NCBI RefSeq assembly: GCF_031181385.1
Contig: NZ_JAPSKV010000001.1
Location: 640,523 to 704,522 of the forward strand
Direction of reading: 5' to 3'
Origin: Fredinandcohnia onubensis
GTDB lineage: Bacteria; Bacillota; Bacilli; Bacillales; Bacillaceae_L
DNA: 64,000 nucleotides
Shown: piece after piece, positions 25,419 through 33,342 of the stretch
Numbering within the stretch: the first letter of the stretch is position 1
Layout of the letters: each line of letters starts with the position of its first letter
Notes under the pieces: model-generated
Databases searched by the model: none
What the model was told of the DNA's origin: nothing
What the model saw: only the letters and a program-made list of their open reading frames with translations
Made by a program: the position numbers and the translations under genes

Positions 25419-25546
25419 ATTCATTCAAGTTGTGCTCTTTTATATTCTATGGAAAAAAATGCTAGGATACAGAAGGATTCTCGAAACGAATAGGAGAATA
25501 GGTAATAAAAGCAATGGTTTAACTTTACTAATGAAAGGATAGAAAA

Positions 25547-25999
25547 ATGAAATTAATCTCCATAAAAGAAAATCCAGAACATATGAAAAGTGCCATAACC
25601 TATATTCAAAGCAAATGGGCAAGTGTACAAAGCCTGAAGGTATATGAAGATTGTATTGAACATTGCATTTCGAGCCCAAACCCCTTGCCGCAATGGTATC
25701 TTTTGATGGACGAAGAAAAAATAATTGGATGCGCAGGCCTTATTACAAATGATTTTATAAGCCGAATGGACCTGTATCCTTGGGTTTGTGCGGTATATAT
25801 TGAAGAAGAGTATAGAGGAAATAATTATGGGTCACTCCTGTTAGAGCGAGCTAAAAACGATGCGAAAGCAGGAGGTTTTTCAAACTTATATCTTTGCACA
25901 GATCACATTGGTTTATATGAAAAATATGGGTTCAACCATATTGGTACAGGCTATCATCCGTGGGGGGCGAGTTCACGTATTTACTCAGTAGCTTTGTAA
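25547..25999 (+). CDS. GNAT-family N-acetyltransferase
   Basis: 150 residues. The acetyl-CoA-binding motif A is visible as VYIEEEYRGNNYGSLLLERAKNDA (about residues 85-108, R/Q-x-x-G-x-G/Y type), and motif B as LYEKYGFNHIGTGYHPWG. The substrate is unknown. RBS AAAGGAT precedes the ATG. Confidence 0.85.
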   Translation: MKLISIKENPEHMKSAITYIQSKWASVQSLKVYEDCIEHCISSPNPLPQWYLLMDEEKIIGCAGLITNDFISRMDLYPWVCAVYIEEEYRGNNYGSLLLERAKNDAKAGGFSNLYLCTDHIGLYEKYGFNHIGTGYHPWGASSRIYSVAL

Positions 26000-26034
26000 G
26001 TGATCTAAATTTAACCAAGGAGGTAAAGTGCTAT

Positions 26035-26412
26035 ATGACCAAATCACTTTTAAAAGGGATGGAAGGTGTATTTATCCCAGTAAAGGACCCGAAAGTATCC
26101 GCAAAGTGGTATGAAGAAATACTTGGCTTTAAATTGCTTTACATGGAGGAAGAAGCTGCGGTTATGAAGATTTCTGAACAGGCACAGACTGTAGTATGTC
26201 TAGTTCGAACCTTCAATCATCAACCCATGACGTTTCCGGAAAATAACTTTGGTGTCGGAAAGTATTATAATTTCATCCCTGAAGACATTGAAGAAACTTA
26301 TAAACTCTTACTTGAAAAGAATGTAAAAGTAAACCCAATCGGTGGAGAAGGTACAACAAGATTCTTTACCTTCTACGACCCAGACAACAACCCATTAGGA
26401 GTTTGCCAATAA
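26035..26412 (+). CDS. VOC/glyoxalase-family protein
   Basis: 125 residues from the ATG at 26035, preceded by AAGGAGGT; longer in-frame starts overlap the GNAT gene. A single vicinal-oxygen-chelate domain: GVFIPVKDPKVSAKWYEEIL at the N-terminus and TFYDPDNNPLGVCQ at the C-terminus. Typical members act on small reactive compounds or bind antibiotics; no specific role can be given. Confidence 0.82.
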   Translation: MTKSLLKGMEGVFIPVKDPKVSAKWYEEILGFKLLYMEEEAAVMKISEQAQTVVCLVRTFNHQPMTFPENNFGVGKYYNFIPEDIEETYKLLLEKNVKVNPIGGEGTTRFFTFYDPDNNPLGVCQ

Positions 26413-26415
26413 AGT

Positions 26416-26434
26416 GGGACAGTGTACCTGTCCC
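26416..26434. repeat. Dispersed GGGACA/TGTCCC repeat, copy 2
   Basis: GGGACAGTGTACCTGTCCC begins 4 nt after the VOC stop codon. It is identical over 19 nt to the first part of the copy at 28377. Confidence 0.75.
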
Positions 26435-26443
26435 TGAGTCTCA

Positions 26444-26884
26444 TCACCAATAATAGATATAGTGTTTGATATCATTTTCTACTGCCATCCCAACTTTTTC
26501 GTATAGAGCCTGCGCTTTTGTGTTGGACAGGCCTGTTTCTAATGCAATAAATCTTGCATCGTGTTGTTTTGCAAAATTAAATGCACGTTCCATTAATTTT
26601 TCAGCGATTCCATGTCTACGATAGTTTTCAATAACGTATAAATCATTTAAAATAAATGCTGGTTTCATCGCAACAGATGAAAATGTTGGATACAATTGCG
26701 TAAAACCCACACACTGGTCGTTGATTTTCGCGACAAATAAGATGGACTCTTCTTTTAAAAGACGTGCTTTTAAAAATTGTTTTGAAGCCTGAATATCACT
26801 TTGTTGATTATAAAATGTTCGATAGTCATCGAATAACTGTGCCACTAAATCTAAATCTTCTGCTACTAATTGTTCGATTATCAT
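26444..26884 (-). CDS. GNAT-family N-acetyltransferase
   Basis: 146 residues from the second ATG, which is 7 nt after GAGGAA; the first ATG is too close to the RBS. Motif A is YVIENYRRHGIAEKLMERAF and motif B FIALETGLSNTKAQALYEKVG, the strong form of this family. It is divergent from the MocR regulator gene. Substrate unknown. Confidence 0.87.
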   Translation of the reverse strand: MIIEQLVAEDLDLVAQLFDDYRTFYNQQSDIQASKQFLKARLLKEESILFVAKINDQCVGFTQLYPTFSSVAMKPAFILNDLYVIENYRRHGIAEKLMERAFNFAKQHDARFIALETGLSNTKAQALYEKVGMAVENDIKHYIYYW

Positions 26885-26989
26885 AACCATTCCTCATTTC
26901 CTTTAATTTATGTATAATTATAGAAAACGAATTGACATTCAAAAAGATACAATAATAACCTTTTTTTGCATGTCAGAAAGGTCGATTTC

Positions 26990-28372
26990 TTGCATCATTT
27001 TATATTCCCATTCAACCAAACTCAGCCAAAATATATACAAATATACGAACAATTTAAGGAAATCATTGAGAGTAAAAAGATTCTTCCAAATGAACGCTTA
27101 CCTTCAATTCGTTCCCTTGCAGATAATCTTCATGTAAGTCGAAATACAACATTGCAAGCGTATGAATTATTACTTGCTGAAGGGTATATACGCTCTGAAG
27201 AAAAGAAAGGTTATTTTGTAAATCAATTAGAACCGTTCTTTATCAATCAAACAATAAATACAAGGCTTCAACCCAAAACCATAAAACCCAAAAGTAATAC
27301 AATTGATTTTAGAATAGGTGCAATCGATCAGGAGCACTTCCCTATGAAAAAATGGCGCCAAATTTCAAATGCGATTCTAAAACAAGGCAATAGCTATACA
27401 TATGGACAGCCTTTTGGAGAAGATTCGTTCAAAGCTGAAATTGCTAATTATCTGCTACAAGCAAGGGGTCTTCAAATAAAACCTGAACAAATTGTTGTGG
27501 GTAGTAACACCCAGCAATTATTATTACATCTTAGCTTCTTATTAAAAGATATGTTCTCAAGTATCCTTTTAGAAAATCCAGGATACAATGGTGCACGAGA
27601 AGTGTTCAAATTACAGGAATTTCAAATTGAAGCAATCACTGTTACAAAAAATGGGGTAGCTACGGAAGAACTTTCACAAAAAGAAAGTTCATTATTTTAC
27701 GTGACTCCCTCTCATCAATATCCTTATGGAACTGCATTATCGATTCAACAGAGATGGCAATTGATTCAATGGGTACATCAAAGACAAGGCTACCTAATTG
27801 AAGATGATTATGATGGTGAATATCGATATGGGCAGAAAACTCTCCCAGCACTAGCTTCTCTAGATGCAAGTCGTGTTATCTATTTAGGAACATTTTCAAA
27901 GGCATTTTTACCAGCCATTCGGCTTGCTTATATGGTTTTGCCTGAACCATTATTGACTTCTTATAGCGCAAAATTTGGTCAATTTGAACATAATGCTTCG
28001 TTGTTGCATCAGCTAACCATGACGGAATTTATGAAATCAGGTGAATGGGAAAAGCACATTAAACGAATGAGGAAAGTGTATAAAGGAAAGATGCAGTTCT
28101 TAGTGGAACAGCTTAAGGTGATATTTTCTGAACGACTTGAAGTTATTGGTACAAACGCTGGCCTTTATGTCATGATTAAAGTCAACACACCATATAGTGA
28201 AGCAAAATTAATTGAAAAAGCATTAAAAGAAAATGTAAAGGTTTATCCAGCGAGTACCTTATTTATAGAAAATCATATAGTACACCCGCACTTACTTTTA
28301 GGATTTGCGAATCTCACATCTCAGCAAATTCAGAATGGATTATCACTATTAAAAAAAGCTTGGGAAATATAG
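26990..28372 (+). CDS. MocR-type regulator (GntR HTH fused to aminotransferase-like domain)
   Basis: 460 residues from a TTG 9 nt after AAAGG. An N-terminal GntR winged helix (ERLPSIRSLADNLHVSRNTT, about 35-60) is fused to a fold-type I PLP-binding domain (about 110-455). The PLP lysine lies in YLGTFSKAFLPAIRLAY and an upstream aspartate in EDDYDGEYRY. PdxR and GabR are known members that sense PLP or GABA. The target is unknown; it is divergent from the GNAT gene at 26444. Confidence 0.88.
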   Translation: MHHFIFPFNQTQPKYIQIYEQFKEIIESKKILPNERLPSIRSLADNLHVSRNTTLQAYELLLAEGYIRSEEKKGYFVNQLEPFFINQTINTRLQPKTIKPKSNTIDFRIGAIDQEHFPMKKWRQISNAILKQGNSYTYGQPFGEDSFKAEIANYLLQARGLQIKPEQIVVGSNTQQLLLHLSFLLKDMFSSILLENPGYNGAREVFKLQEFQIEAITVTKNGVATEELSQKESSLFYVTPSHQYPYGTALSIQQRWQLIQWVHQRQGYLIEDDYDGEYRYGQKTLPALASLDASRVIYLGTFSKAFLPAIRLAYMVLPEPLLTSYSAKFGQFEHNASLLHQLTMTEFMKSGEWEKHIKRMRKVYKGKMQFLVEQLKVIFSERLEVIGTNAGLYVMIKVNTPYSEAKLIEKALKENVKVYPASTLFIENHIVHPHLLLGFANLTSQQIQNGLSLLKKAWEI

Positions 28373-28376
28373 CAGT

Positions 28377-28403
28377 GGGACAGTGTACCTGTCCCTGTGT
28401 CCC
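28377..28403. repeat. Dispersed GGGACA/TGTCCC repeat, copy 3
   Basis: A 19-nt unit identical to copy 2 starts 5 nt after the MocR stop and is extended by TGTGTCCC, giving the full 27-nt form of the element. Confidence 0.75.
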
Positions 28404-28466
28404 GTATTGTAAAAATATGGGAGTGAACTTATTGTTATATAGAATGGGTTGAAAGGAGAATGCCGA

Positions 28467-28964
28467 TTGAGTGAATGGAAAGATCTAATTAAGGATTCAA
28501 AAGCAAGATGGGAAGAGAATGCGGAACATTGGGATGATTATATGGGAGATGAGAGTAATCGATATCATCGAGAACTGATTCGCCCTAATACTGAAAAACT
28601 ATTAAACGTAAAAGAAGGCCAGACCATATTAGACATTGCTTGCGGAAACGGAAATTTTTCAAGGAGACTTGCGGAATTGGGAGCAGATGTTGTTGCATTT
28701 GATTACTTAATGGAAATGTAATCACTAGAAATAGTATTCAACTTTCAAACTATCTCACACCAGAAGCCTATCAAGCCATTGGCATTAAAGGTCAGCGAAA
28801 TCCACATCTCATGTTCCACCGCCCTTTATCGTATTATCACAATCTATTTTTCGAAGCTAATTTTGTGCTGGATGGTATGGAAGAACCAAGCTTCCAAAAT
28901 GAGACCGATAAATTTGATTGGCTTGATTCCACCTTTACTTATCTTGCGGTTTCGAAAGAGATGA
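28467..28964 (+). pseudogene. Decayed SAM-dependent methyltransferase
   Basis: The 5' part (28467-28721, TTG start after AAGGAG) encodes the N-terminus and motif I (ILDIACGNGNFSRRLAELGA) and ends early. About 28709-28945, in a second frame, encodes a typical C-terminal half (ITRNSIQLSNYLTPEAYQAI, RPLSYYHNLFFEANFVLDG). The expected end IPPLLILRFRKR lies in a third frame, stopping at 28962-28964. The middle of the domain, roughly 100 residues, is missing. So there are one internal deletion and at least two frameshifts. Confidence 0.8.
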
Positions 28965-29050
28965 TTAAGAGGCAATAACGTCCCAATAGGGTTGGGTCTA
29001 ATAAAGATAAGGTTTATAATGAATGTATGGATGGATAGGAGGAGAAAAGG

Positions 29051-29317
29051 ATGTACATAACAGACGAGGCGAAGCAATTATTGGAAAAGTCAGGTGCTGT
29101 GGGAATTCGTCTTTACACAGTTCCGAGCGACGAACATGGACCGCAAATCGCTTTAGCGGTAGATGAACCACATGAGTTTGACCGTGTTCAAACGATTAAA
29201 GGAATCAAAGTAGCCTTTGATCCAAGTGTAACTGGAACGGAAGTTTTAACGTTAGACAAAGAGGAAACTGAACATGGAGTGGGATTGGTTTTAACTGGAC
29301 CAGGAAGTTATTCATAA
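29051..29317 (+). CDS. HesB/IscA-like protein lacking all cysteines
   Basis: 88 residues. The pattern GPQIALAVDEPHEFD, IKGIKVAFDPSV, LTLD and GVGLVLTGP follows the A-type iron-sulfur carrier fold (HesB-like family). The cysteines expected before GPQ and at the C-terminus are replaced (EHGPQ; GSYS), and the protein has none. It therefore probably does not carry a cluster by the usual mechanism. RBS GGAGGAG precedes the ATG. It is 14 bp upstream of a rhodanese gene and co-transcribed with it. Confidence 0.7.
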   Translation: MYITDEAKQLLEKSGAVGIRLYTVPSDEHGPQIALAVDEPHEFDRVQTIKGIKVAFDPSVTGTEVLTLDKEETEHGVGLVLTGPGSYS

Positions 29318-29331
29318 AAGGAGGAATGAAA

Positions 29332-29682
29332 ATGCCCCTTAAAAAGATTACACCTGAGGAGCTATTTCAGAAAATGAATACTCAGGAAAAGGTTGTCCTT
29401 TTGGACGTAAGAGCAGAGGACAAGTACAATGATTTTCATATTGAAGGCCCATGTGTTGAAAGTCAAAACATTCATAAAGAAGAAATATATAAATCAGTAG
29501 AAAACAAGAATGAAGCGTTTGGGCCCTTACCAAAAGATCAAGAGATAGTCGTAACATGCACAACTGGAAACTCTGCTACAAAATGTGCAAAAATCCTTTC
29601 AAATCAAGAATACAATGTTGCTGTTTTAGAGGGCGGAATTACGGCGTGGAAGGAATTTTTAAAAGCCAAAGAAGAATATTGA
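29332..29682 (+). CDS. Rhodanese-like domain protein
   Basis: 116 residues from the ATG 7-8 nt after GGAGG. A single rhodanese domain: LLDVRAEDKYNDFHIEG at the N-terminal side, the active-site loop VTCTTGNSATK with the catalytic Cys (about residue 80), and LEGGITAWKEF at the end. It could transfer sulfane sulfur. It forms a two-gene unit with the cysteine-less HesB-like protein and ends in a strong terminator. Confidence 0.87.
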   Translation: MPLKKITPEELFQKMNTQEKVVLLDVRAEDKYNDFHIEGPCVESQNIHKEEIYKSVENKNEAFGPLPKDQEIVVTCTTGNSATKCAKILSNQEYNVAVLEGGITAWKEFLKAKEEY

Positions 29683-29688
29683 ACAACG

Positions 29689-29721
29689 AAATCGATCGCT
29701 AATGAATGGCGATCGATTTTT
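29689..29721 (+). terminator. Terminator of the hesB-like/rhodanese unit
   Basis: AAATCGATCGC (29689-29699) pairs perfectly with GCGATCGATTT (29709-29719) and is followed by T residues. Confidence 0.9.
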
Positions 29722-29842
29722 GTAACTAAATTTTAATGTCTGGATTTGATTTGTTCGCCCTTCATGATTGTATAATAGAAACATATATTTAGGTATGTAG
29801 TCCTCCTGTTTCTAAGTCAAGTATCTGAGGGGAGATGGCAAA

Positions 29843-30205
29843 ATGAGTTACGAGATGAGAATCGCGACGATGCTGGCTGATCAAATTGATGGTTTTATTC
29901 ACTTCGTTCAAGAAAACTATGAAAATAAACATAAAACCTACATAGAAGGTCCGGATAAATGGTACCAAGTAAAGCTACTAATAGAAGAATTTAAGTTTCA
30001 ACTAAACGCATCCGAACTTAGAAGAATCAACCGATTTTCGTGGAATGAAAAGTACACAATCTTATTAGTTGATGATGTTCAAAAGGGCTTGGATGTGATT
30101 GATGAATACATCGAGAGAAACTACGGCGAGTTGTTTATGTTAACGGGCAGACTTCACACATTAAGGAGTTATTGTTCGTCACTTAAAATAAACCACCGAA
30201 ATTAA
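29843..30205 (+). CDS. Uncharacterised 120-residue protein
   Basis: A soluble, probably alpha-helical protein with an acidic centre and a basic C-terminus. Segments include ADQIDGFIHFVQENYENKHK and LLVDDVQKGLDVIDEYIERN. I recognise no domain. RBS TGAGGGGAG precedes the ATG. The stop codon lies in the loop of its own terminator hairpin. Confidence 0.65.
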   Translation: MSYEMRIATMLADQIDGFIHFVQENYENKHKTYIEGPDKWYQVKLLIEEFKFQLNASELRRINRFSWNEKYTILLVDDVQKGLDVIDEYIERNYGELFMLTGRLHTLRSYCSSLKINHRN

Positions 30206-30220
30206 TCCGGTGGTTTTTAT
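30191..30220 (+). terminator. Terminator overlapping the end of the 29843-30205 gene
   Basis: AACCACCG (30191-30198) pairs with CGGTGGTT (30208-30215) with TTTT following. The left arm is inside the coding region and the stop codon is in the loop. Confidence 0.8.
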
Positions 30221-30227
30221 GTATGTA

Positions 30228-30509
30228 TTATCTATTTTTATAATACCAAAGCACCCGTCGTAGATGAAATGTACTCTCTTCTATTACTTTTTTTAAAACT
30301 AAATATAATCCAAGAATAAAAGTAATAATTAAAATGATATAAATTACGTAGTACCAAATAGGGTGATAATAAAATGTTGTAGTAGTAGTAATTCCCGTAT
30401 TCAAATCTGTCATTTCTAACTGGCTAGGAATAGGATCATAAAGTATATCGATAGTTAAATAAGTTAGTATAGATTGGAGAATAAGGAATATTCCGATTGT
30501 TTCTTTCAT
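30228..30509 (-). CDS. Small two-helix membrane protein
   Basis: 93 residues with hydrophobic helices at about 5-24 and 48-72, an extracytoplasmic loop between them containing TGITTTTTFYYHP, and a basic C-terminus (RRVLWYYKNR). RBS GGAGG lies before the ATG. I do not recognise the family. Confidence 0.55.
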   Translation of the reverse strand: MKETIGIFLILQSILTYLTIDILYDPIPSQLEMTDLNTGITTTTTFYYHPIWYYVIYIILIITFILGLYLVLKKVIEESTFHLRRVLWYYKNR

Positions 30510-30626
30510 TATTTTACCTCCATCAACCGATTCACTAATAACAGTTTAACATAATAACAGTAAGTTTTTTCCACAAATACCATAACATTGGTTTAATGGA
30601 GCATAAAAGGCTTATTAAAAATTACC

Positions 30627-30699
30627 GTTACAGAAAGTTCTGTAACACAACTTATTTAGGTGTGATTTTTGTTTACCGAGAAAGCTCGGTTATTATAAT
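30627..30699 (+). promoter_or_regulatory. Orphan promoter with two dyads
   Basis: TTTACC (30672) and TATAAT (30694-30699) have a 16-bp spacer that holds the dyad ACCGAG-AAAG-CTCGGT (30675-30690). Upstream, GTTACAGA (30627-30634) and TCTGTAAC (30639-30646) form a second perfect dyad. No gene follows on this strand before the terminator at 30721. The minus strand downstream belongs to the convergent methyltransferase. Confidence 0.4.
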
Positions 30700-30720
30700 A
30701 CAAGACTCTTAATAACAGCA

Positions 30721-30762
30721 AAAAGGGGCATCAGAATCGTTCTTTTTGATGTCCCTTTTTTA
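30721..30762. terminator. Bidirectional terminator
   Basis: AAAAGGGGCATCA (30721-30733) pairs with TGATGTCCCTTTT (30747-30759) with one mismatch, and both outer sides are A- or T-rich. It can end the minus-strand methyltransferase transcript and any + strand transcript from the promoter at 30672-30699. Confidence 0.8.
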
Positions 30763-30815
30763 ATACTTATTTTGGATTCAATAACGGAACCTGTTAACCA
30801 AAGATTCCTTTTTAA

Positions 30816-31592
30816 TTAATATTTTAAGCCAACCACTCGAATCCTTTTATAATCTGCCGTCCAACTTTTATTTGAGTATAAAATTTCTTTTAAATTCTTT
30901 TCAACATTAGAAATGATTTCCCTTTTTGATGATATTGGTATACCATCAAAAAGTTGGCTGCCAAACATATTAATCCAGTTTATTAATCCATTCTCTCCAT
31001 CCAATAGAGTTGGGCGATCATAATGCTGAGCAAATATCACTCTAAACCCTACTGCTTCCATTAAGTTCGTATACTCCGCAATGCTTGGATAATACCATGG
31101 AAATTGAGTCTCTTTATAATCAAACCCAGCTTTCACTATTTGGTGAATGATTTCATCTGTAATTGTTTGTACATTTCCTTTTCCACCGAATTCAGCAATA
31201 AACCTTCCCCCATTTTTTAGGCTCCGATAAATACCATGTAATGCTTCGCTAGCTGGCTTTACCCAATGGAGTGTAGCGTTAGAGAAAACTGCGTCAAATT
31301 CGTTATTAAACTCTAAGTTTATTACATCTTGAACCTTGAACGGTATATGTGGATATTTTTGAATGGCATGTTCGATCATATTTTCGGATTTATCGACACC
31401 TAAAATATCTACCCCATTTTTATATAATGTATGTGTCAAATCCCCTGTTCCACATCCAAGGTCAAGAATTTTCTCACCCTGCTTTGGTGATAGAAGTTCT
31501 ACTAAACTATTCCCGTATTTTGAAACAAATGAGTGCTTCGAATCGTATAAATCAGCATCCCAATTATCCTTTGTCGTTTGAAATGTCCCCAT
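30816..31592 (-). CDS. Class I SAM-dependent methyltransferase (trans-aconitate methyltransferase-like)
   Basis: 258 residues. Motif I is ILDLGCGTGDLTHTLYKNG (about 40-58), motif II VDKSENMIEHA and motif IV AVFSNATLHWVKPASEAL, followed by a C-terminal extension with PWYYPSIAEYTNLMEAVGF as in Tam-type enzymes. The substrate is unknown. RBS AAGGGAG lies before the ATG. It is a single gene with a terminator at 30721. Confidence 0.88.
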   Translation of the reverse strand: MGTFQTTKDNWDADLYDSKHSFVSKYGNSLVELLSPKQGEKILDLGCGTGDLTHTLYKNGVDILGVDKSENMIEHAIQKYPHIPFKVQDVINLEFNNEFDAVFSNATLHWVKPASEALHGIYRSLKNGGRFIAEFGGKGNVQTITDEIIHQIVKAGFDYKETQFPWYYPSIAEYTNLMEAVGFRVIFAQHYDRPTLLDGENGLINWINMFGSQLFDGIPISSKREIISNVEKNLKEILYSNKSWTADYKRIRVVGLKY

Positions 31593-31769
31593 GCCAACAC
31601 TCCCTTTATTAGAATAACAAATCTAGTTATTAATTAAATTATAATGAATTGTAGAGACATAGGTTATTAAGATTATGTAAAGAAAAGACGTTGGCATCAA
31701 ATTATAAAAGGAATAAAGATAATTTTTGTTGAATTAATTATACAAGTATTTTTTAACGGAGGAATTGGA

Positions 31770-32264
31770 ATGTTTTCATATACAATCTGTTTTATTAAGC
31801 AAGGGAATAAAATATTACTTCTTAATCGCGAATCCCCAGAGTGGATGGGAATTTGGAATGGTGTTGGCGGCAAATTAGAGGAAGGCGAGAACCCCTTTGA
31901 ATGTATTATTCGAGAGATACGAGAGGAAACGGGGATTGAGATGGAACCTCAAAATGTAGAGCATAAAGGTAATATTACATGGACGAATCCAACTCATTCT
32001 TATTTTGACGGAATGTATGTATATGTAGCGGAGCTGCCTGAGTCCTATCACTATCCCACACCACTTAAAACCGATGAAGGCATTTTAGATTGGAAAAACA
32101 TATCCTGGATCATGCATCCCAAAAACGTTGGCTTAGCAAATTTGAAATTTTATTTGCGAGAAGTTTTACAAGATGAGACGAACTACGAACATCGATTCAT
32201 TTATGACGGGGACGATGTCGTGGACTTCAGCAGAATCCCCTTGATTGAACCAGTTCTAAAATAA
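31770..32264 (+). CDS. Nudix hydrolase (MutT/8-oxo-dGTP type)
   Basis: 164 residues. The Nudix box reads GKLEEGENPFECIIREIREE followed by TGI (about residues 33-55), with all catalytic glutamates present. It is close to YjhB/YtkD-like 8-oxo-dGTP diphosphatases. RBS GGAGGAA precedes the ATG. It stands alone; a 370-bp gap with a tandem repeat follows. Confidence 0.9.
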   Translation: MFSYTICFIKQGNKILLLNRESPEWMGIWNGVGGKLEEGENPFECIIREIREETGIEMEPQNVEHKGNITWTNPTHSYFDGMYVYVAELPESYHYPTPLKTDEGILDWKNISWIMHPKNVGLANLKFYLREVLQDETNYEHRFIYDGDDVVDFSRIPLIEPVLK

Positions 32265-32305
32265 TCATAGAAGGTGACTTGTTTTTTTCCATCTTATCTG
32301 TTCGA

Positions 32306-32420
32306 CTTCGGACAAGGCCAAGTCGAAAAAGCAAGGTAGTGTCTGAAGCTATGCGAACTTCAGACAAGGCCAGTTCAAAAAGCCGTCTTGTGTCTGAAGC
32401 AGTTCCAGCTTCGGACAAGG
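32306..32420. repeat. Imperfect 51-52 bp tandem repeat
   Basis: CTTCGGACAAGG (32306), CTTCAGACAAGG (32358) and CTTCGGACAAGG (32409) recur at 52 and 51 bp. Between them GTGTCTGAAGC occurs at 32339 and 32390. The two motifs are partly complementary (CTTCGGACA with TGTCTGAAG), so each unit can fold into a hairpin. The rest of the 32264-32636 gap shows no gene. Confidence 0.75.
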
Positions 32421-32635
32421 AGCGGGAATCATCGTACTAATAGCCGTATTTTGCGAGTAAATTATATTATTCATCTATCTATAATGAAAAAATAAGGTTT
32501 AGTAACATACTTATTCGCCTCCCTTAGTGCAAGTACAATCGTAATTTTTGTAATAAGTCTTTAATTTATGGGTGACTTTTGATACAATTATTCTGAAAAT
32601 TGACAATTTTAAAATATAAAAAAGGGGGTTATAAA

Positions 32636-33154
32636 ATGAAAAAATTTAGTCTTTGGTCGGTACTACTGGTATTGGTATTGTTCGTCAGCGCTTGTGGTGG
32701 GGGTGGAAGTTCAGAAACAGGAGGTGACGGAATCAGCGAAGATGGTATTCTATCAATTGGTGAAACTGGTCTTTACACAACCAAAGGTGGAGATTTTGAG
32801 GTAACGATAAATAGTGTGAAGAAAGAAGCAGGTGGAGATGGAGAGACGGCTTTAAGAGGTACATATGTCGTTGCAAATGTGACGATAACGAGTAGAGCAT
32901 CAGAGACCACAAATCTAGAAAAAGTATTGCCATTTAAAATCTTTGTAGATGATATTGTCAACTGGAACACAGTAACAGCTGGAAAAGAGTTCAGTTTTGG
33001 AAAACAAATTGCAGGGGAATTGGCTGGAGGTGATTCCATAACTGGTGAACTTATATTTGATGCTCGGGAATCAGAAACATATAAAATTCTGCTGGGTGGA
33101 AAAGCAGAACCGAACAAACTTGAATGGAGCCTAGCTTCAGAAGACTTTCAATAA
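32636..33154 (+). CDS. DUF4352-type lipoprotein
   Basis: 172 residues from the ATG at 32636 (AAGGGGG upstream). A lipoprotein signal with lipobox VSAC precedes a Gly/Ser-rich linker. The rest is one immunoglobulin-like DUF4352 domain: GDFEVTINSVKKEAGG, GTYVVANVTITSRASETTNL and GGDSITGELIFDARESETY. Such proteins are exported and anchored to the membrane; the function is unknown. Confidence 0.82.
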   Translation: MKKFSLWSVLLVLVLFVSACGGGGSSETGGDGISEDGILSIGETGLYTTKGGDFEVTINSVKKEAGGDGETALRGTYVVANVTITSRASETTNLEKVLPFKIFVDDIVNWNTVTAGKEFSFGKQIAGELAGGDSITGELIFDARESETYKILLGGKAEPNKLEWSLASEDFQ

Positions 33155-33180
33155 AAACATATAGTCTATTCTCTTCGTGA

Positions 33181-33215
33181 AGTGGTACTGGATTTAAGAT
33201 CCGGTACCACTTTTT
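33181..33215 (+). terminator. Terminator of the DUF4352 lipoprotein gene
   Basis: AGTGGTACTGGAT (33181-33193) pairs with ATCCGGTACCACT (33199-33211), 13 bp with one G-U, then TTTTT. Confidence 0.92.
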
Positions 33216-33342
33216 CAATTGTGAACCAGGAACAAAGTCATAGTCTATTCGAATCTCCTATGATAAAATTCTAATAGCTTAATATGTAGAAAGTTGTCGA
33301 AATGCAGCATGGTATTATCTAATACATCAAGGGAAGAGGGAA

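Noticed and set aside
32227..32418. Minus-strand frame through the tandem repeat
   Set aside because: It has no RBS, repeats its own residues because of the DNA repeat, and overlaps the end of the Nudix gene.
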